Assembly (NCBI GenBank): GCA_959028445.1
Contig: CAUFRY010000013.1
Coordinates: 1-47,957, forward strand
Reading direction: 5' to 3'
Length of the DNA: 47,957 nucleotides
Source of the DNA: an uncultured Collinsella sp.
GTDB lineage: Bacteria; Actinomycetota; Coriobacteriia; Coriobacteriales; Coriobacteriaceae
The translations under genes were made by a program, and so were the position numbers. Shown piece by piece: positions 33,327-42,131 of the stretch. Position 1 is the stretch's first letter. Each line of letters begins with the position of its first letter. A model generated the notes under the pieces. That model was not told where the DNA came from and made no database searches. It saw only the letters and a program-made list of their open reading frames with translations.

Positions 33327-34880
33327 ATGGCACAGCGTCATCTTCCTGCACTCCTGATCATCATGGATGGTTGCGGCCTTGCTCCGGCCGATGGCGAGAA
33401 CGCCGTCGCCGCTGCCAAGACGCCCTTCCTTGATAGCCTGTACGAGAAGTACCCCCACACCACGCTCGGCGCTTCGGGCGAGGACGTGGGTCTTCCCGAT
33501 GGCCAGATGGGTAACTCCGAGGTGGGTCACCTCAACATCGGTGCCGGACGCATCGTGTTCCAGGAGCTTTCGCGCATCAACAACGCCATCAAGGACGGCT
33601 CCATCGCCAAGAACGAGGTTTTTGTCAAGGCTATGGACGATGTCAAGGCCGAGGGCAAGACTCTCCACCTCATGGGCCTTATGAGCCCTGGCGGTGTTCA
33701 TTCTCACATGAACCACGTCGAGGCTCTGGTCAAGATGGCTGCCGAGCACGGTGTCAAGACCGTTCGCGTCCACGCCTTCATGGATGGCCGCGACGTCGAC
33801 CCGCAGTCCGGTGCTGGCTACATGAGCGAGTTCTGCGCCTTCCTGGCCAAGATTTCCGAGGAGACCGGTTGCGACGCTCGCGTCGCCACCGTCTCGGGTC
33901 GTTATTGGGCGATGGACCGCGACAACCGTTGGGAGCGCATCCAGCGCGCCTACGACGTCATGGTCAACGCGTCCGATGCTGATACCGACCCCGTTGCCGG
34001 TATCAAGGCCTACTACGAGAAGGACCCGCGCGGCGACGAGTTCGTCGAGCCCTTCGCTGCCCACAACGAGGGCATTCACGAGGGCGACGCGGCCATCTTC
34101 TTCAACTTCCGTCCCGACCGCGCTCGTCAGATGACCCGCGTGTTCACGGACAAGGAGTTCGACGGCTTTGAGCGCGAGCAGATCAAGCTTTCGCACTTTG
34201 TGACGATGACCGAGTACGATCCGACGTTTGACGTCGAGGTCGCCTTCCCCAAGACGTTCCCCGAGAACGTCCTGGCCGACGTTATCGCCGCCAATGGCCT
34301 GAAGCAGCTGCACACTGCCGAGACCGAGAAGTACGCCCACGTGACGTTCTTCCTCAACGGTGGCATCGAGGAGCCCAAGGAGGGCGAGGAGCGCGTGCTC
34401 GTCGCTTCCCCCAAGGTCGCTACCTACGATCTGCAGCCCGAGATGAGCGCTCCCAAGGTTACCGAGAAGCTCGTCGCCGCCATCAACGAGGATCGCGCTG
34501 ATTTCTACATCGTGAACTTCGCGAACTGCGACATGGTTGGTCACACCGGTGTCTTCGACGCTGCCGTTAAGGCTGTCGAGGCTGTTGACGATGCCCTGTC
34601 CAAGGTTGTCCCGGCGATTCTCGCCAAGGGCGGCTTTGCACTGATTACCGCCGACCACGGCAACGCCGATCACATGTTTGACGTTGCTTCCGACGGTTCC
34701 AAGCATCCGTTTACGGCTCACACCACCAACCGCGTGCCGTTCATCATCGTTGATGAGAAGGCACAGCTCACCGGTATCGAGGACGGCCGTCTTTCCGATA
34801 TCGCTCCGACCATGCTCACCATGGCTGGTATTGAGCCTTCCGCCGAGATGACGGGTCGCGTGCTCGCCACCGAGGCCTAA
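33327..34880 (+). CDS. gpmI: 2,3-bisphosphoglycerate-independent phosphoglycerate mutase
   Basis: Interconverts 3- and 2-phosphoglycerate using manganese and a phosphoserine intermediate. The 517 residues show IIMDGCG, MGNSEVGHLNIGAGR with the catalytic Ser, GGVHSHMNHV, HAFMDGRDVDP and TADHGNADHMFD for metal binding. Length is usual. Six bases separate it from tpiA. Eno is not in the window. Confidence 0.97.
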   Translation: MAQRHLPALLIIMDGCGLAPADGENAVAAAKTPFLDSLYEKYPHTTLGASGEDVGLPDGQMGNSEVGHLNIGAGRIVFQELSRINNAIKDGSIAKNEVFVKAMDDVKAEGKTLHLMGLMSPGGVHSHMNHVEALVKMAAEHGVKTVRVHAFMDGRDVDPQSGAGYMSEFCAFLAKISEETGCDARVATVSGRYWAMDRDNRWERIQRAYDVMVNASDADTDPVAGIKAYYEKDPRGDEFVEPFAAHNEGIHEGDAAIFFNFRPDRARQMTRVFTDKEFDGFEREQIKLSHFVTMTEYDPTFDVEVAFPKTFPENVLADVIAANGLKQLHTAETEKYAHVTFFLNGGIEEPKEGEERVLVASPKVATYDLQPEMSAPKVTEKLVAAINEDRADFYIVNFANCDMVGHTGVFDAAVKAVEAVDDALSKVVPAILAKGGFALITADHGNADHMFDVASDGSKHPFTAHTTNRVPFIIVDEKAQLTGIEDGRLSDIAPTMLTMAGIEPSAEMTGRVLATEA

Positions 34881-34906
34881 GAGAAAACTCCAAGCGTTTT
34901 CTTGCA

Positions 34907-34939
34907 GGGGGTTGCCCATATTTGGGCAACCCCCTTTTT
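34907..34939 (+). terminator. terminator of the pgk-tpiA-gpmI unit
   Basis: GGGGGTTGCCCA pairs with TGGGCAACCCCC, followed by five T. Confidence 0.93.
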
Positions 34940-34998
34940 GGTATTTCTGCCATTTCCGCACCGTCCCCGAGTGGCAGGTAGGGGAGAGCGGGGGATTG

Positions 34999-35007
34999 TG
35001 GTACAGT
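34999..35007 (+). promoter_or_regulatory. secG promoter with extended -10
   Basis: TGGTACAGT gives the extended -10 form (TG, one base, then TACAGT). It is 37 bases before secG and just after the gpmI terminator; no strong -35 is seen. Confidence 0.5.
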
Positions 35008-35043
35008 ACTAGAGTTTGAATTGTTCTATTAAGGAGCTTATCT

Positions 35044-35298
35044 ATGGGTCCGTTCCAGATTCTTCTGTTTGTCGTTTGGGCTGTTTCTGCCGTGGCGCTG
35101 ACGATTCTCGTCCTGATGCATTCCGGTAAGGGTACCGGCGTTTCGGATATGATCGCTAGCTCGCTGTATAACTCCAGCTCTGCCACAGGCGTTATGGAGC
35201 AGAACCTCGACCGCCTGACCGTCATCATGGCTGTCGTGTTTGCCGTGTGCGTCGTGCTATGTATGTTCTTCTTCCCGCAGGGCATCGTGGGCTATTAA
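35044..35298 (+). CDS. secG: protein translocase subunit SecG
   Basis: Small membrane subunit of the SecYEG channel. The 84 residues form two hydrophobic helices (about 4-24 and 55-77) around a loop with HSGKGTGVSDMIASSLYNSS, equivalent to the conserved SecG loop. ATG has AAGGAG upstream. Its position after the glycolytic genes matches the Actinomycetota gap-pgk-tpiA-secG order. Confidence 0.93.
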   Translation: MGPFQILLFVVWAVSAVALTILVLMHSGKGTGVSDMIASSLYNSSSATGVMEQNLDRLTVIMAVVFAVCVVLCMFFFPQGIVGY

Positions 35299-35320
35299 TC
35301 ACGAGCTGCATAAGTACTTG

Positions 35321-35352
35321 AAAAGGGTTCCGCAAGTGCGGGACCCTTTTTT
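35321..35352 (+). terminator. secG terminator
   Basis: AAAAGGGTTCCGC pairs with GCGGGACCCTTTT with one mismatch, followed by a run of six T. The next 240 bases to the oppA-type gene hold promoter sequence and no gene. Confidence 0.9.
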
Positions 35353-35466
35353 GTTTACATATTTGTAACAGAGTCAAAAATATCACCACATACTTCGCTC
35401 AACTAAAGAAATTCTTGACCGTTGACCGGAATCAGGCCCAATTTGTGCATAAAATGCGCTACTGTA

Positions 35467-35496
35467 TTGCAAAACGTTTGGCCTGTTGTGTATAAC
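35467..35496 (+). promoter_or_regulatory. opp promoter with overlapping operator candidate
   Basis: TTGCAA (35467-35472) and TATAAC (35491-35496) are 18 bases apart. AAAACGTTT (35471-35479) overlaps the -35, as at the nan-type cluster. Two close TTGACC copies at 35415 and 35422 could be part of a second promoter. Confidence 0.5.
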
Positions 35497-35595
35497 CAGC
35501 CATTGCAGCGGGCGGCGTTTTGATGGTTCGGATCGGATTGTCTCGACATGTGTCCGACTGAACATTTCTTTGTCCTATCTCATAAGGAGGATGGC

Positions 35596-37272
35596 ATGGC
35601 TGATTCTATGTTCCACCAGCCCGTTATGGGTCGTCGCGCCTTTGTTGGCGGCACCCTCGCTGCGAGCTCCATGGCTTTTCTTGCCGCATGCGGCAAGAAG
35701 GGCGGCGACGCTTCCGGTTCTGAGTCCGGTTCGACGCTGAACTTCTACATCAACAACCCGGTCTGCATCGACCCCTACAATGTCCAGGAGGACCAGGGTA
35801 CTCAGGTCGAGTACCAGCTCTTTGACGCTCTGACCTCTTATGACGCCGAGAAGGGCGAGATCGTTCCGCTGGCTTGCGAGTCCTTCGAGGCCAACGACGA
35901 CGCCACCGAGTTCACCTTCAAGATCAAGAAGGCCAAGTTCCACAACGGTGACGACGTTACCTCCAAGTCCTTCAAGCTCGGTTGGGAGCGTCTGGTCAAC
36001 ACCAAGTCGGCCGTCGCTACCGAGTACGGCCCTTCCGAGGTCTCCTATCACCTTTCCATGGTCGAGGGCTATGACGACCTGCTTGCCGGTAACGCTACCG
36101 AACTCAGCGGTGTTACCTGCCCCGACGATGAGACCCTTGTCGTCAAGCTGTCTTCCGCTTACGCCGACTTCCCCTTCGTCGCCTCTCACCCGGCTCTGGC
36201 CCCGGTTCCCGAGTGCGCCGAGTCCGATGTCAAGAGCTTCTATCTTGCACCGGTCGGTAACGGCCCGTTCATGATGGACGGCAAGTGGGAGGATGGTCAG
36301 GAGATCAACCTCAAGAAGTTCGACGATTACTATGGCGACAAGGCCAAGATCGATGGCATCCACTTCCAGGTCATCAAGGACATGGAGACTGCTTACAAGG
36401 AGTTCCAGGCCGGTAACCTCGATGTCTGCGACGTTCCCGTCGCTCAGATCGATGCCGCCAAGAAGGATCGCGGCGTGTCCAAGGACGGCTACACCATGGG
36501 TGACGGCGAGCGCATGCTGCTCGGCGCCGAGCCTTCCACGTACTATCTGACCTGCAACACCACGGCCGAGCCGTTCAACAACGCCGACCTGCGCAGAGGC
36601 ATCTCCCTGGCCATCAACCGTGAGGCCATCTGCAAGACCATCTATAAGGGTACCCGTACCCCTGCCGACGGCATTGTTCCTCCGGGCATCGATGGCTACA
36701 AGGAGGGCGCATGGGAGTTCTGCGCCTACGATGTCGACAAGGCTAACGAGTACCTCGACAAGGTTGCTCCCGCTGGCGCTAACGGGGATCGTGGCATTAG
36801 CGTGACCCTTTCCTACAACCAGGACGGCGGTCACAAGGAGATCATGGAGTCCATCATCGGCGACCTCGCCAAGGTTGGCGTTACCGCTGTCTCCGATACC
36901 CCTGAGTGGTCTGCCCTGCTCGAGCAGTATCAGAACTTTAACTATCAGTTCGGTCGTCTGGGTTGGATTGCCGACTACCCGATCATGGACAACTTCCTGT
37001 ATCCGCTGTTCCACTCCGACTCCCTCGGTGGCGATAACCGCTCCGGTTACAACAACCCCGAGTTCGACGCCAAGGTCGACGAGGCTCGTACTATTGTTGA
37101 CGACGAGGAGCGCGTCGCTAAGATGCAGGAGGCCGACGCAATGGTCGCTGCCGACTGCCCGATCATCCCGATTATGTTCTACACGCACACCATCGTCGGC
37201 TCCGATCGCATCAAGCACCTCTATGTCGATCCGCAGAAGCATGCCGAGCTGGGTACCGCTGAGCTCGCCTAA
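35596..37272 (+). CDS. oppA: oligopeptide-binding lipoprotein, family 5
   Basis: Captures peptides for the following importer. The 558 residues begin with a signal that has paired Arg (MGRRAFVGG), a hydrophobic run and the lipobox LAAC, then a Gly/Ser linker. The mature part fits SBP_bac_5: FTFKIKKAKFHNGDDVTSKSF and DLRRGISLAINREAIC, with the OppA-like LGWIADYPIMDNFLYPLF near the C-terminus. ATG at 35596 has AAGGAGG five bases upstream. Codons are strongly biased, suggesting high expression. Peptide specificity is the usual family role and is not proven here. Confidence 0.9.
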   Translation: MADSMFHQPVMGRRAFVGGTLAASSMAFLAACGKKGGDASGSESGSTLNFYINNPVCIDPYNVQEDQGTQVEYQLFDALTSYDAEKGEIVPLACESFEANDDATEFTFKIKKAKFHNGDDVTSKSFKLGWERLVNTKSAVATEYGPSEVSYHLSMVEGYDDLLAGNATELSGVTCPDDETLVVKLSSAYADFPFVASHPALAPVPECAESDVKSFYLAPVGNGPFMMDGKWEDGQEINLKKFDDYYGDKAKIDGIHFQVIKDMETAYKEFQAGNLDVCDVPVAQIDAAKKDRGVSKDGYTMGDGERMLLGAEPSTYYLTCNTTAEPFNNADLRRGISLAINREAICKTIYKGTRTPADGIVPPGIDGYKEGAWEFCAYDVDKANEYLDKVAPAGANGDRGISVTLSYNQDGGHKEIMESIIGDLAKVGVTAVSDTPEWSALLEQYQNFNYQFGRLGWIADYPIMDNFLYPLFHSDSLGGDNRSGYNNPEFDAKVDEARTIVDDEERVAKMQEADAMVAADCPIIPIMFYTHTIVGSDRIKHLYVDPQKHAELGTAELA

Positions 37273-37369
37273 GAGTTTGCAGCTTCCGTGAGGGTCAAGT
37301 ATTTACGTAGACCTCATGGGAAACATACAGTTCTCCCTAACCTGGGGTAAACTGGCTGATGGTAATTTT

Positions 37370-37397
37370 GGGATGCCGGTCTGGCGATCGGCATCCC
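37370..37397 (+). promoter_or_regulatory. intercistronic hairpin between oppA and oppB
   Basis: GGGATGCCG pairs perfectly with CGGCATCCC; ATTTAGG follows. This is the same position as the hairpin at 19300-19333 in the other importer operon. Confidence 0.65.
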
Positions 37398-37428
37398 ATT
37401 TAGGTTAATCCCTAGATAGGGGAGTGGT

Positions 37429-38466
37429 ATGGGTAAGTACATCGTTAAACGTGTGCTTCAGTTCATCCCGGTGTTTTTGGGCGTTACGCTGATTCTGTTC
37501 GCCCTCCAGAATATCGTGCCGGGAGATCCGATCAAGCTGATCGGTGGAGACAAGGCTCTGTCCCCCGAGGTGGAGCTTCAGCTTCGCGTCCGCTATCACC
37601 TGGTCCAGTCGGACGAGGACGGCAACGCGATCCTTGACGAGAACGGCGATCCCGTTCAAACGTCGCTCGTGGACCGTTACTTGTATTACATGAACGGCCT
37701 GCTTCATGGCGATCTGGGCAATTCGTATCAGCGCAAGCTGCCGGTTACGGATATCTTTGCCCAGAAGTATCCGTATACGATCAAACTTGCCGCGTGCGCC
37801 ATCGTGCTCGAGGCAATCATGGGTATCGGTGCGGGTATCATTTCGGCGGTAAAGCGTTATTCCTTCTGGGATATTTTGGTAACGCTCACCACGTCGATCC
37901 TCGTTGCGGTCCCGGCCTTCTGGCTCGGTATGTTGCTGCAGCTGTTCTTTGGCGTCATCCTCAAGGACGCCACGGGCGGTGCAATCTCCATGCCGATCTC
38001 GGGTGCCGGCGGTTCCAGCTCTCAGTATCAGGATTGGATGCACTATGTGCTTCCGACCATTACGCTGGCTTCGGTTTCGACCGCATACGCCGCCCGCATT
38101 ATGCGCTCGCAGCTGCTTGACGTCATGAACCAGGATTACATCCGTACGGCAAAGGCCAAGGGTCTCTCCAATCGCGCGATCATCGTCAAGCATGCGCTTA
38201 AGAATGCACTCATCCCCGTCGTTACCTATATTGGTGTCGACTTTGGCGGCATGCTTTCGGGCGCCATCCTGACCGAGACGGTCTTTAACTGGCCCGGTAT
38301 CGGCTATGAGGTCTATCGCGCCATTAGCATGCGTGACTGGCCCATCGTTATGGGCGGCGTTACGCTCATCGTTGTCGTCGTCATGGTGATCAACCTGCTC
38401 GTCGACATTAGCTATGCATTCCTCGACCCGCGCATCCGCCTTGGCGGTCCGTCGGATAAGGCCTAA
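37429..38466 (+). CDS. oppB: oligopeptide ABC importer permease OppB
   Basis: Channel subunit with about six helices in 345 residues. It opens with YIVKRVLQFIPVFLGVTLILFALQ and has a longer periplasmic loop (about 45-95) than the 19395 permease. The EAA loop YIRTAKAKGLSNRAIIVKHALKNALIP is clear. ATG has AGGGGAG upstream. Confidence 0.93.
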   Translation: MGKYIVKRVLQFIPVFLGVTLILFALQNIVPGDPIKLIGGDKALSPEVELQLRVRYHLVQSDEDGNAILDENGDPVQTSLVDRYLYYMNGLLHGDLGNSYQRKLPVTDIFAQKYPYTIKLAACAIVLEAIMGIGAGIISAVKRYSFWDILVTLTTSILVAVPAFWLGMLLQLFFGVILKDATGGAISMPISGAGGSSSQYQDWMHYVLPTITLASVSTAYAARIMRSQLLDVMNQDYIRTAKAKGLSNRAIIVKHALKNALIPVVTYIGVDFGGMLSGAILTETVFNWPGIGYEVYRAISMRDWPIVMGGVTLIVVVVMVINLLVDISYAFLDPRIRLGGPSDKA

Positions 38467-38480
38467 GGGAGGTACGTCTC

Positions 38481-39416
38481 ATGCAGGAAACTGATTCTCA
38501 GTCTCAGGAGCAGGCTACCGCCACCAAGGCCGCATCTGCTCCCGCCAAGTCCCGCACGCTGTGGGGCGACGCTTTTAAGCGTCTTCGCAAGAACAAGCTC
38601 GCCGTTATCGGTGTCTGCTGGATCATCATCGTCGTTTTGGTTGCCCTGACCGCAGATCTGTGGGCTAAGCCCTGGCTCGGTTCGCCGACGGCTTCCGACT
38701 CGACCACCATGGCCGAGACGTCGCTGTTGGCTCCGTGTGCAGAGCACCCGTTTGGCACCGACGCCCTTGGTCGCGACATTCTCGTCCGCGTTATCTACGG
38801 TGCGCGCGTTTCGCTGTCTGTCGGAATTATGGCCACCGCGATTTCCACGCTGATCGGTCTGGTCATGGGTGCTCTGGCCGGTTTCTACGGCGGCATCTGG
38901 GATACGATCATCATGCGCTGTGCGGACATCTTCCTGGCGTTCCCGTACGTGCTGTTCGTTGTCGCCATGATCGCCGTTATCGGCCGCGGTCTTCAGAACG
39001 TCTTTATCGCCATCGGTATTCTCGGCTGGCCTTCGATTGCGCGCGTCTTCCGCTCTGCGATCTTGACCGTCAAGGAAAACGACTATGTTGATGCTGCGCG
39101 CGCGATGGGTGCATCTGATGCTCGTATCGTCGTGCGTCACATCTTCCCGAACTCCGTCGCCTCCATCGTGGTCTACGCGACCATGAACATTGGTGGCGCC
39201 ATCCTGACCGAGTCTGCTCTGTCCTTCCTCGGCATGGGCGTTATTCCGCCTACGCCTTCGTGGGGCTCCATGATTCAGGACGGTCAGCAGTATCTGCTGA
39301 CTGCTCCCTGGATGATGATCATGCCCGGTCTGGCAATTCTCTCGACGGTGCTCGCCTTCACCCTGCTGGGTGACGGTTTGCGCGACGCCCTCGACGTCAA
39401 GATGAAGGACGCATAA
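38481..39416 (+). CDS. oppC: oligopeptide ABC importer permease OppC
   Basis: Second channel subunit, 311 residues. It has an N-terminal helix preceded by a charged cytoplasmic stretch (FKRLRKNKLAVIGVCWIIIV), FGTDALGRDILVRVIYGAR and the EAA loop DYVDAARAMGASDARIVVRHIFPNSV. AAGGGAGG precedes the ATG. It is separate from the ATPase, unlike the fused protein at 20355. Confidence 0.94.
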   Translation: MQETDSQSQEQATATKAASAPAKSRTLWGDAFKRLRKNKLAVIGVCWIIIVVLVALTADLWAKPWLGSPTASDSTTMAETSLLAPCAEHPFGTDALGRDILVRVIYGARVSLSVGIMATAISTLIGLVMGALAGFYGGIWDTIIMRCADIFLAFPYVLFVVAMIAVIGRGLQNVFIAIGILGWPSIARVFRSAILTVKENDYVDAARAMGASDARIVVRHIFPNSVASIVVYATMNIGGAILTESALSFLGMGVIPPTPSWGSMIQDGQQYLLTAPWMMIMPGLAILSTVLAFTLLGDGLRDALDVKMKDA

Positions 39417-39418
39417 GG

Positions 39419-40510
39419 ATGAAGAAGAACAAGAACTATGTGGACCTGAAGGACCAGCCGGTTCCCGAGGGCCAGCATCTGCTCGAGGTCGATGACCTTA
39501 AGATGTATTTCCATACCGAGGACGGCGTCGTTCGCGCTGTCGACGGTGTGTCCTACACGCTCGATCGCGGCGAGACCCTGGGTGTCGTCGGTGAGTCCGG
39601 CTCCGGTAAGTCCGTGACCGCCATGACCATCATGGGCCTTATCTCGATGCCTCCGGGCAAGATTGAGGGTGGCGACGTTCGCTATCGCGGTCGTTCTATC
39701 CTCGAGATGACCGAGGAAGAGATGCAGCACATTCGCGGTAACGATATCGCGATGATCTTCCAGGATCCTATGACCTCCTTGAACCCGGTCTATAAGATCG
39801 GCAAGCAGGTAGGCGAGGGTCTTCGTCTGCACCGTGGCTACTCCAAGCAGGAGGCGCTCAAGCGCGCCACCGAGCTTTTGGACCTCGTTGGCATTCCCGA
39901 GCCCGAGAAGCGCGTCAATGAGTATCCGCACCAGTTCTCTGGCGGTATGCGTCAGCGCGTCATGATCGCTATGGCTCTTGCCTGCGACCCCGATATTCTG
40001 ATTGCCGACGAGCCCACGACTGCCTTGGACGTTACCATTCAGGCTCAGATTATTGAGCTTATGCAGGAAATGCAGGAGAAGAACGGCAACGCCATCATCA
40101 TGATCACCCATGACCTGGGCGTTGTCGCCGATATGGCTGACAAGATCATGGTTATGTACGCCGGCCGTCCCGTCGAGTTCGGTACTGCTGAGGAAATCTT
40201 CTACGAGAGCCGCCACCCCTACACCTGGGGCCTTATCCGCTCCATCCCGGAGCAGGCCATCGAAGAGAAGAAGCCTCTTACGCCGATTCACGGCAACCCG
40301 CCTTCGCTCATGAACCTGCCTGAGGGCTGCGTCTTCTCTCCTCGCTGCCCCTATGCGACGGACAAGTGCCGCAAGCAGCGCCCCGAGCGCGTTGTCACCG
40401 AGTCTGGTCATTACTCTGCGTGCCACTACTCCGGTGACCCCGAGTTCCTCAAGAACGCTCCTGAGACGTCCCGTACGCGCAAGGATTCCAAGAAGGGAGG
40501 CGAGGCGTAA
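39419..40510 (+). CDS. oppD: oligopeptide ABC importer ATPase OppD
   Basis: Drives import; 363 residues. Walker A GESGSGKS, Q-loop FQDPMTSLNP, signature FSGGMRQRVMIAMAL, Walker B ILIADEPTTALD and ITHDLGVVADMAD are present. The C-terminal oligo_HPY region has four Cys in CVFSPRCPYATDKC and SACHY, able to hold an Fe-S cluster. The ATG lies two bases after the oppC stop, with AAGG abutting. Confidence 0.95.
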   Translation: MKKNKNYVDLKDQPVPEGQHLLEVDDLKMYFHTEDGVVRAVDGVSYTLDRGETLGVVGESGSGKSVTAMTIMGLISMPPGKIEGGDVRYRGRSILEMTEEEMQHIRGNDIAMIFQDPMTSLNPVYKIGKQVGEGLRLHRGYSKQEALKRATELLDLVGIPEPEKRVNEYPHQFSGGMRQRVMIAMALACDPDILIADEPTTALDVTIQAQIIELMQEMQEKNGNAIIMITHDLGVVADMADKIMVMYAGRPVEFGTAEEIFYESRHPYTWGLIRSIPEQAIEEKKPLTPIHGNPPSLMNLPEGCVFSPRCPYATDKCRKQRPERVVTESGHYSACHYSGDPEFLKNAPETSRTRKDSKKGGEA

Positions 40511-41538
40511 TGGCAGATACCAACGAGCGCACTCCGCTCCTGAAGGTCGAGCACCTCTCTAAGGAGTTTCCCGCTGAGTCCGGCATGTTCGCCAAGCGCT
40601 TCTCCAAGCGTGTCGTCTCTGCTGTAAATGACATCTCTTTTGAGATTTATCCTGGCGAGACCTTTGGTCTGGTTGGTGAGTCTGGTTGCGGTAAGTCCAC
40701 GACGGGTCGCACCATCATGCGCTTGACCAAGCCGACCGCCGGTAAGGTGTTCTTCCAGGGCAAAGATGTTGCCGAGATGAGCAAGCATGAGATCAAGGAC
40801 ATGCGTCGCGAGATGCAGTTTATCTTCCAGGATCCTTATGCTTCGCTGAACCCTCGTATGACCATTGGCGAGATCGTCTCCGAGCCCATGACCATTCACG
40901 GCGTGGGCACCAAGGAGGAGCGTATTGAGCGTGTCCGCGAGCTGCTGGACGTCGTCGGTCTGAACCCCGAGCACATCAACCGCTATCCGCACGAGTTCTC
41001 CGGCGGTCAGCGTCAGCGTGTCGGCATTGCCCGCGCGTTCGCTCTGAAGCCCAAGCTGATCATCTGCGACGAGCCTGTCTCTGCACTTGACGTTTCCATT
41101 CAGGCCCAGGTTTTGAACCTGCTGAAGGAGCTTCAGGATAAGTTCGGTACTGCTTATCTCTTCATTGCTCACGACCTCTCCGTCGTGCAGCACATTTCTG
41201 ATCGCGTTGCCGTTATGTATCTGGGCAAGATGGTCGAGGTTTCGGACTGGAAGACGCTCTACAGCGAGCCTCACCATCCGTACACGCAGTCGCTGCTGTC
41301 TGCCGTGCCGGTGCCCGATCCTGATATCCAGAAGACCCGCAAGCGCATCATCCTCGCCGGCGATCCGCCGTCACCGCTGGATCCGCCGACCGGTTGCCGT
41401 TTCCACACTCGCTGCCCAATCGCTCAGGGTATCTGCTCTGAGAAGCTTCCCGAGTTTAAGGAAGTCGCACCGGGCCACTGCTGCGCGTGCCACTTCGCGG
41501 AGCCGTTCCCGATCAAGGAATCGCACATCGACCTGTAG
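40510..41538 (+). CDS. oppF: oligopeptide ABC importer ATPase OppF
   Basis: Second ATPase, 342 residues: Walker A GESGCGKST, FQDPYASLNPRM, signature FSGGQRQRVGIARAF, Walker B LIICDEPVSALD and IAHDLSVVQHISD. The C-terminal cysteines (CRFHTRCPIAQGIC and CCACHF) are kept. Its start overlaps the oppD stop by one base (TAATG). The operon ends at the palindromic element at 41555. Confidence 0.95.
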   Translation: MADTNERTPLLKVEHLSKEFPAESGMFAKRFSKRVVSAVNDISFEIYPGETFGLVGESGCGKSTTGRTIMRLTKPTAGKVFFQGKDVAEMSKHEIKDMRREMQFIFQDPYASLNPRMTIGEIVSEPMTIHGVGTKEERIERVRELLDVVGLNPEHINRYPHEFSGGQRQRVGIARAFALKPKLIICDEPVSALDVSIQAQVLNLLKELQDKFGTAYLFIAHDLSVVQHISDRVAVMYLGKMVEVSDWKTLYSEPHHPYTQSLLSAVPVPDPDIQKTRKRIILAGDPPSPLDPPTGCRFHTRCPIAQGICSEKLPEFKEVAPGHCCACHFAEPFPIKESHIDL

Positions 41539-41554
41539 CCGGTTGTTATCGTCC

Positions 41555-41681
41555 GGGCCCGCCCTGAAGTTACTTTTCAGAACGTCCTCGGACATGCAAG
41601 AAACCCCCGCTGCGCACTTCGTGCGGCGGGGGTTTCTTGCGTCCTGCGGAGTGTTCTGAAAAGTTACTTCAGGGCGGGCCC
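41555..41681 (+). repeat. large symmetric palindromic element, copy 1, containing a terminator
   Basis: Outer arms of 29 bases (41555-41583 and 41653-41681) match as inverted repeats with one mismatch. Each is followed inward by a 12-base spacer (GTCCTCGGACAT; GTCCTGCGGAGT). The inner hairpin at 41596-41640 pairs GCAAGAAACCCCCGC with GCGGGGGTTTCTTGC around the apex TGCGCACTTCGTGC. The inner part is a plausible bidirectional terminator for the opp operon. See the copy at 41863 and the first finding. Confidence 0.85.
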
Positions 41682-41704
41682 TGCGGTAACTCGGCAGGGG
41701 GAGT

Positions 41705-41801
41705 GCGATTCCTCGATCGCTCACTTAATCTAATGGGAAAGATAGCGAGGCCGGAGCTTAGGCTCCGGCCTCCCCATATAGGGGCTCGGCAAAGCCGAGC
41801 C
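41705..41801 (+). repeat. run of three short hairpins
   Basis: GCGAT with ATCGC (41705-41720), GAGGCCGGAGC with GCTCCGGCCTC (41747-41772) and GGCTCGGC with GCCGAGCC (41783-41801). The first, with GCAGGGGGAG before it and TCA after it, looks like a worn fragment of the element at 41863. No gene is present in 41539-42131. Confidence 0.6.
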
Positions 41802-41862
41802 AACAAATTTGCCTCAGCCCCCAGAACATGTTTGAGAACTGTGCCTGAAGTACGTATTTGCA

Positions 41863-41987
41863 GGCCCCGAATCGGTGTTGCCTCCCGGCGCATTCCGCAG
41901 GGGGAGCGATATTTTGTAGCACGAAGTGCGCAGCAAAAAATCGCTCATGCCCGAGGACGCGCCGGGAGGCAACACCGATTCGGGGCC
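41863..41987 (-). repeat. large symmetric palindromic element, copy 2, inverted
   Basis: Outer arms of 29 bases (41863-41891 and 41959-41987) are perfect inverted repeats. Spacers of 14 bases follow (ATTCCGCAGGGGGA; TCATGCCCGAGGAC). The inner arms are GCGATATTTTG (41906-41916) and CAAAAAATCGC (41934-41944). The apex contains GCACGAAGTGCGCA, the exact reverse complement of the copy 1 apex. Relative to copy 1 the element is inverted, and its arms are unrelated in sequence. Confidence 0.85.
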
Positions 41988-42025
41988 GGACACACGGATT
42001 TACCTGCGCATTTACAAATTCGTAA

Positions 42026-42074
42026 ACTTTTTTGAAAAAAGTGCTTGCACAGTTCTCGAATCATAGGTTATTAT
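42026..42074 (+). promoter_or_regulatory. tRNA-Leu promoter with upstream palindrome
   Basis: TTGCAC (42045-42050), a 17-base spacer and TTATTAT (42068-42074). The odd palindrome ACTTTTTTGAAAAAAGT (42026-42042) ends two bases before the -35. A small hairpin (GGTCC/GGACC) lies in the leader. Confidence 0.8.
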
Positions 42075-42131
42075 TTTCCTCGTTGAACGCGCGGGTCCAA
42101 CAAAACGGACCGCGAATCAACAACATAACAT

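Noticed and set aside
35355..35368. TTACATATTTGTAA as a regulator box
   Set aside because: Short five-base arms in AT-rich DNA next to a terminator; a similar chance match occurs near 42011. Not strong enough to list.
41555..41987. Insertion sequence or CRISPR array in the gene-free stretch
   Set aside because: No transposase frame, no target-site duplication and no regularly spaced direct repeats; the repeats are inverted and paired.
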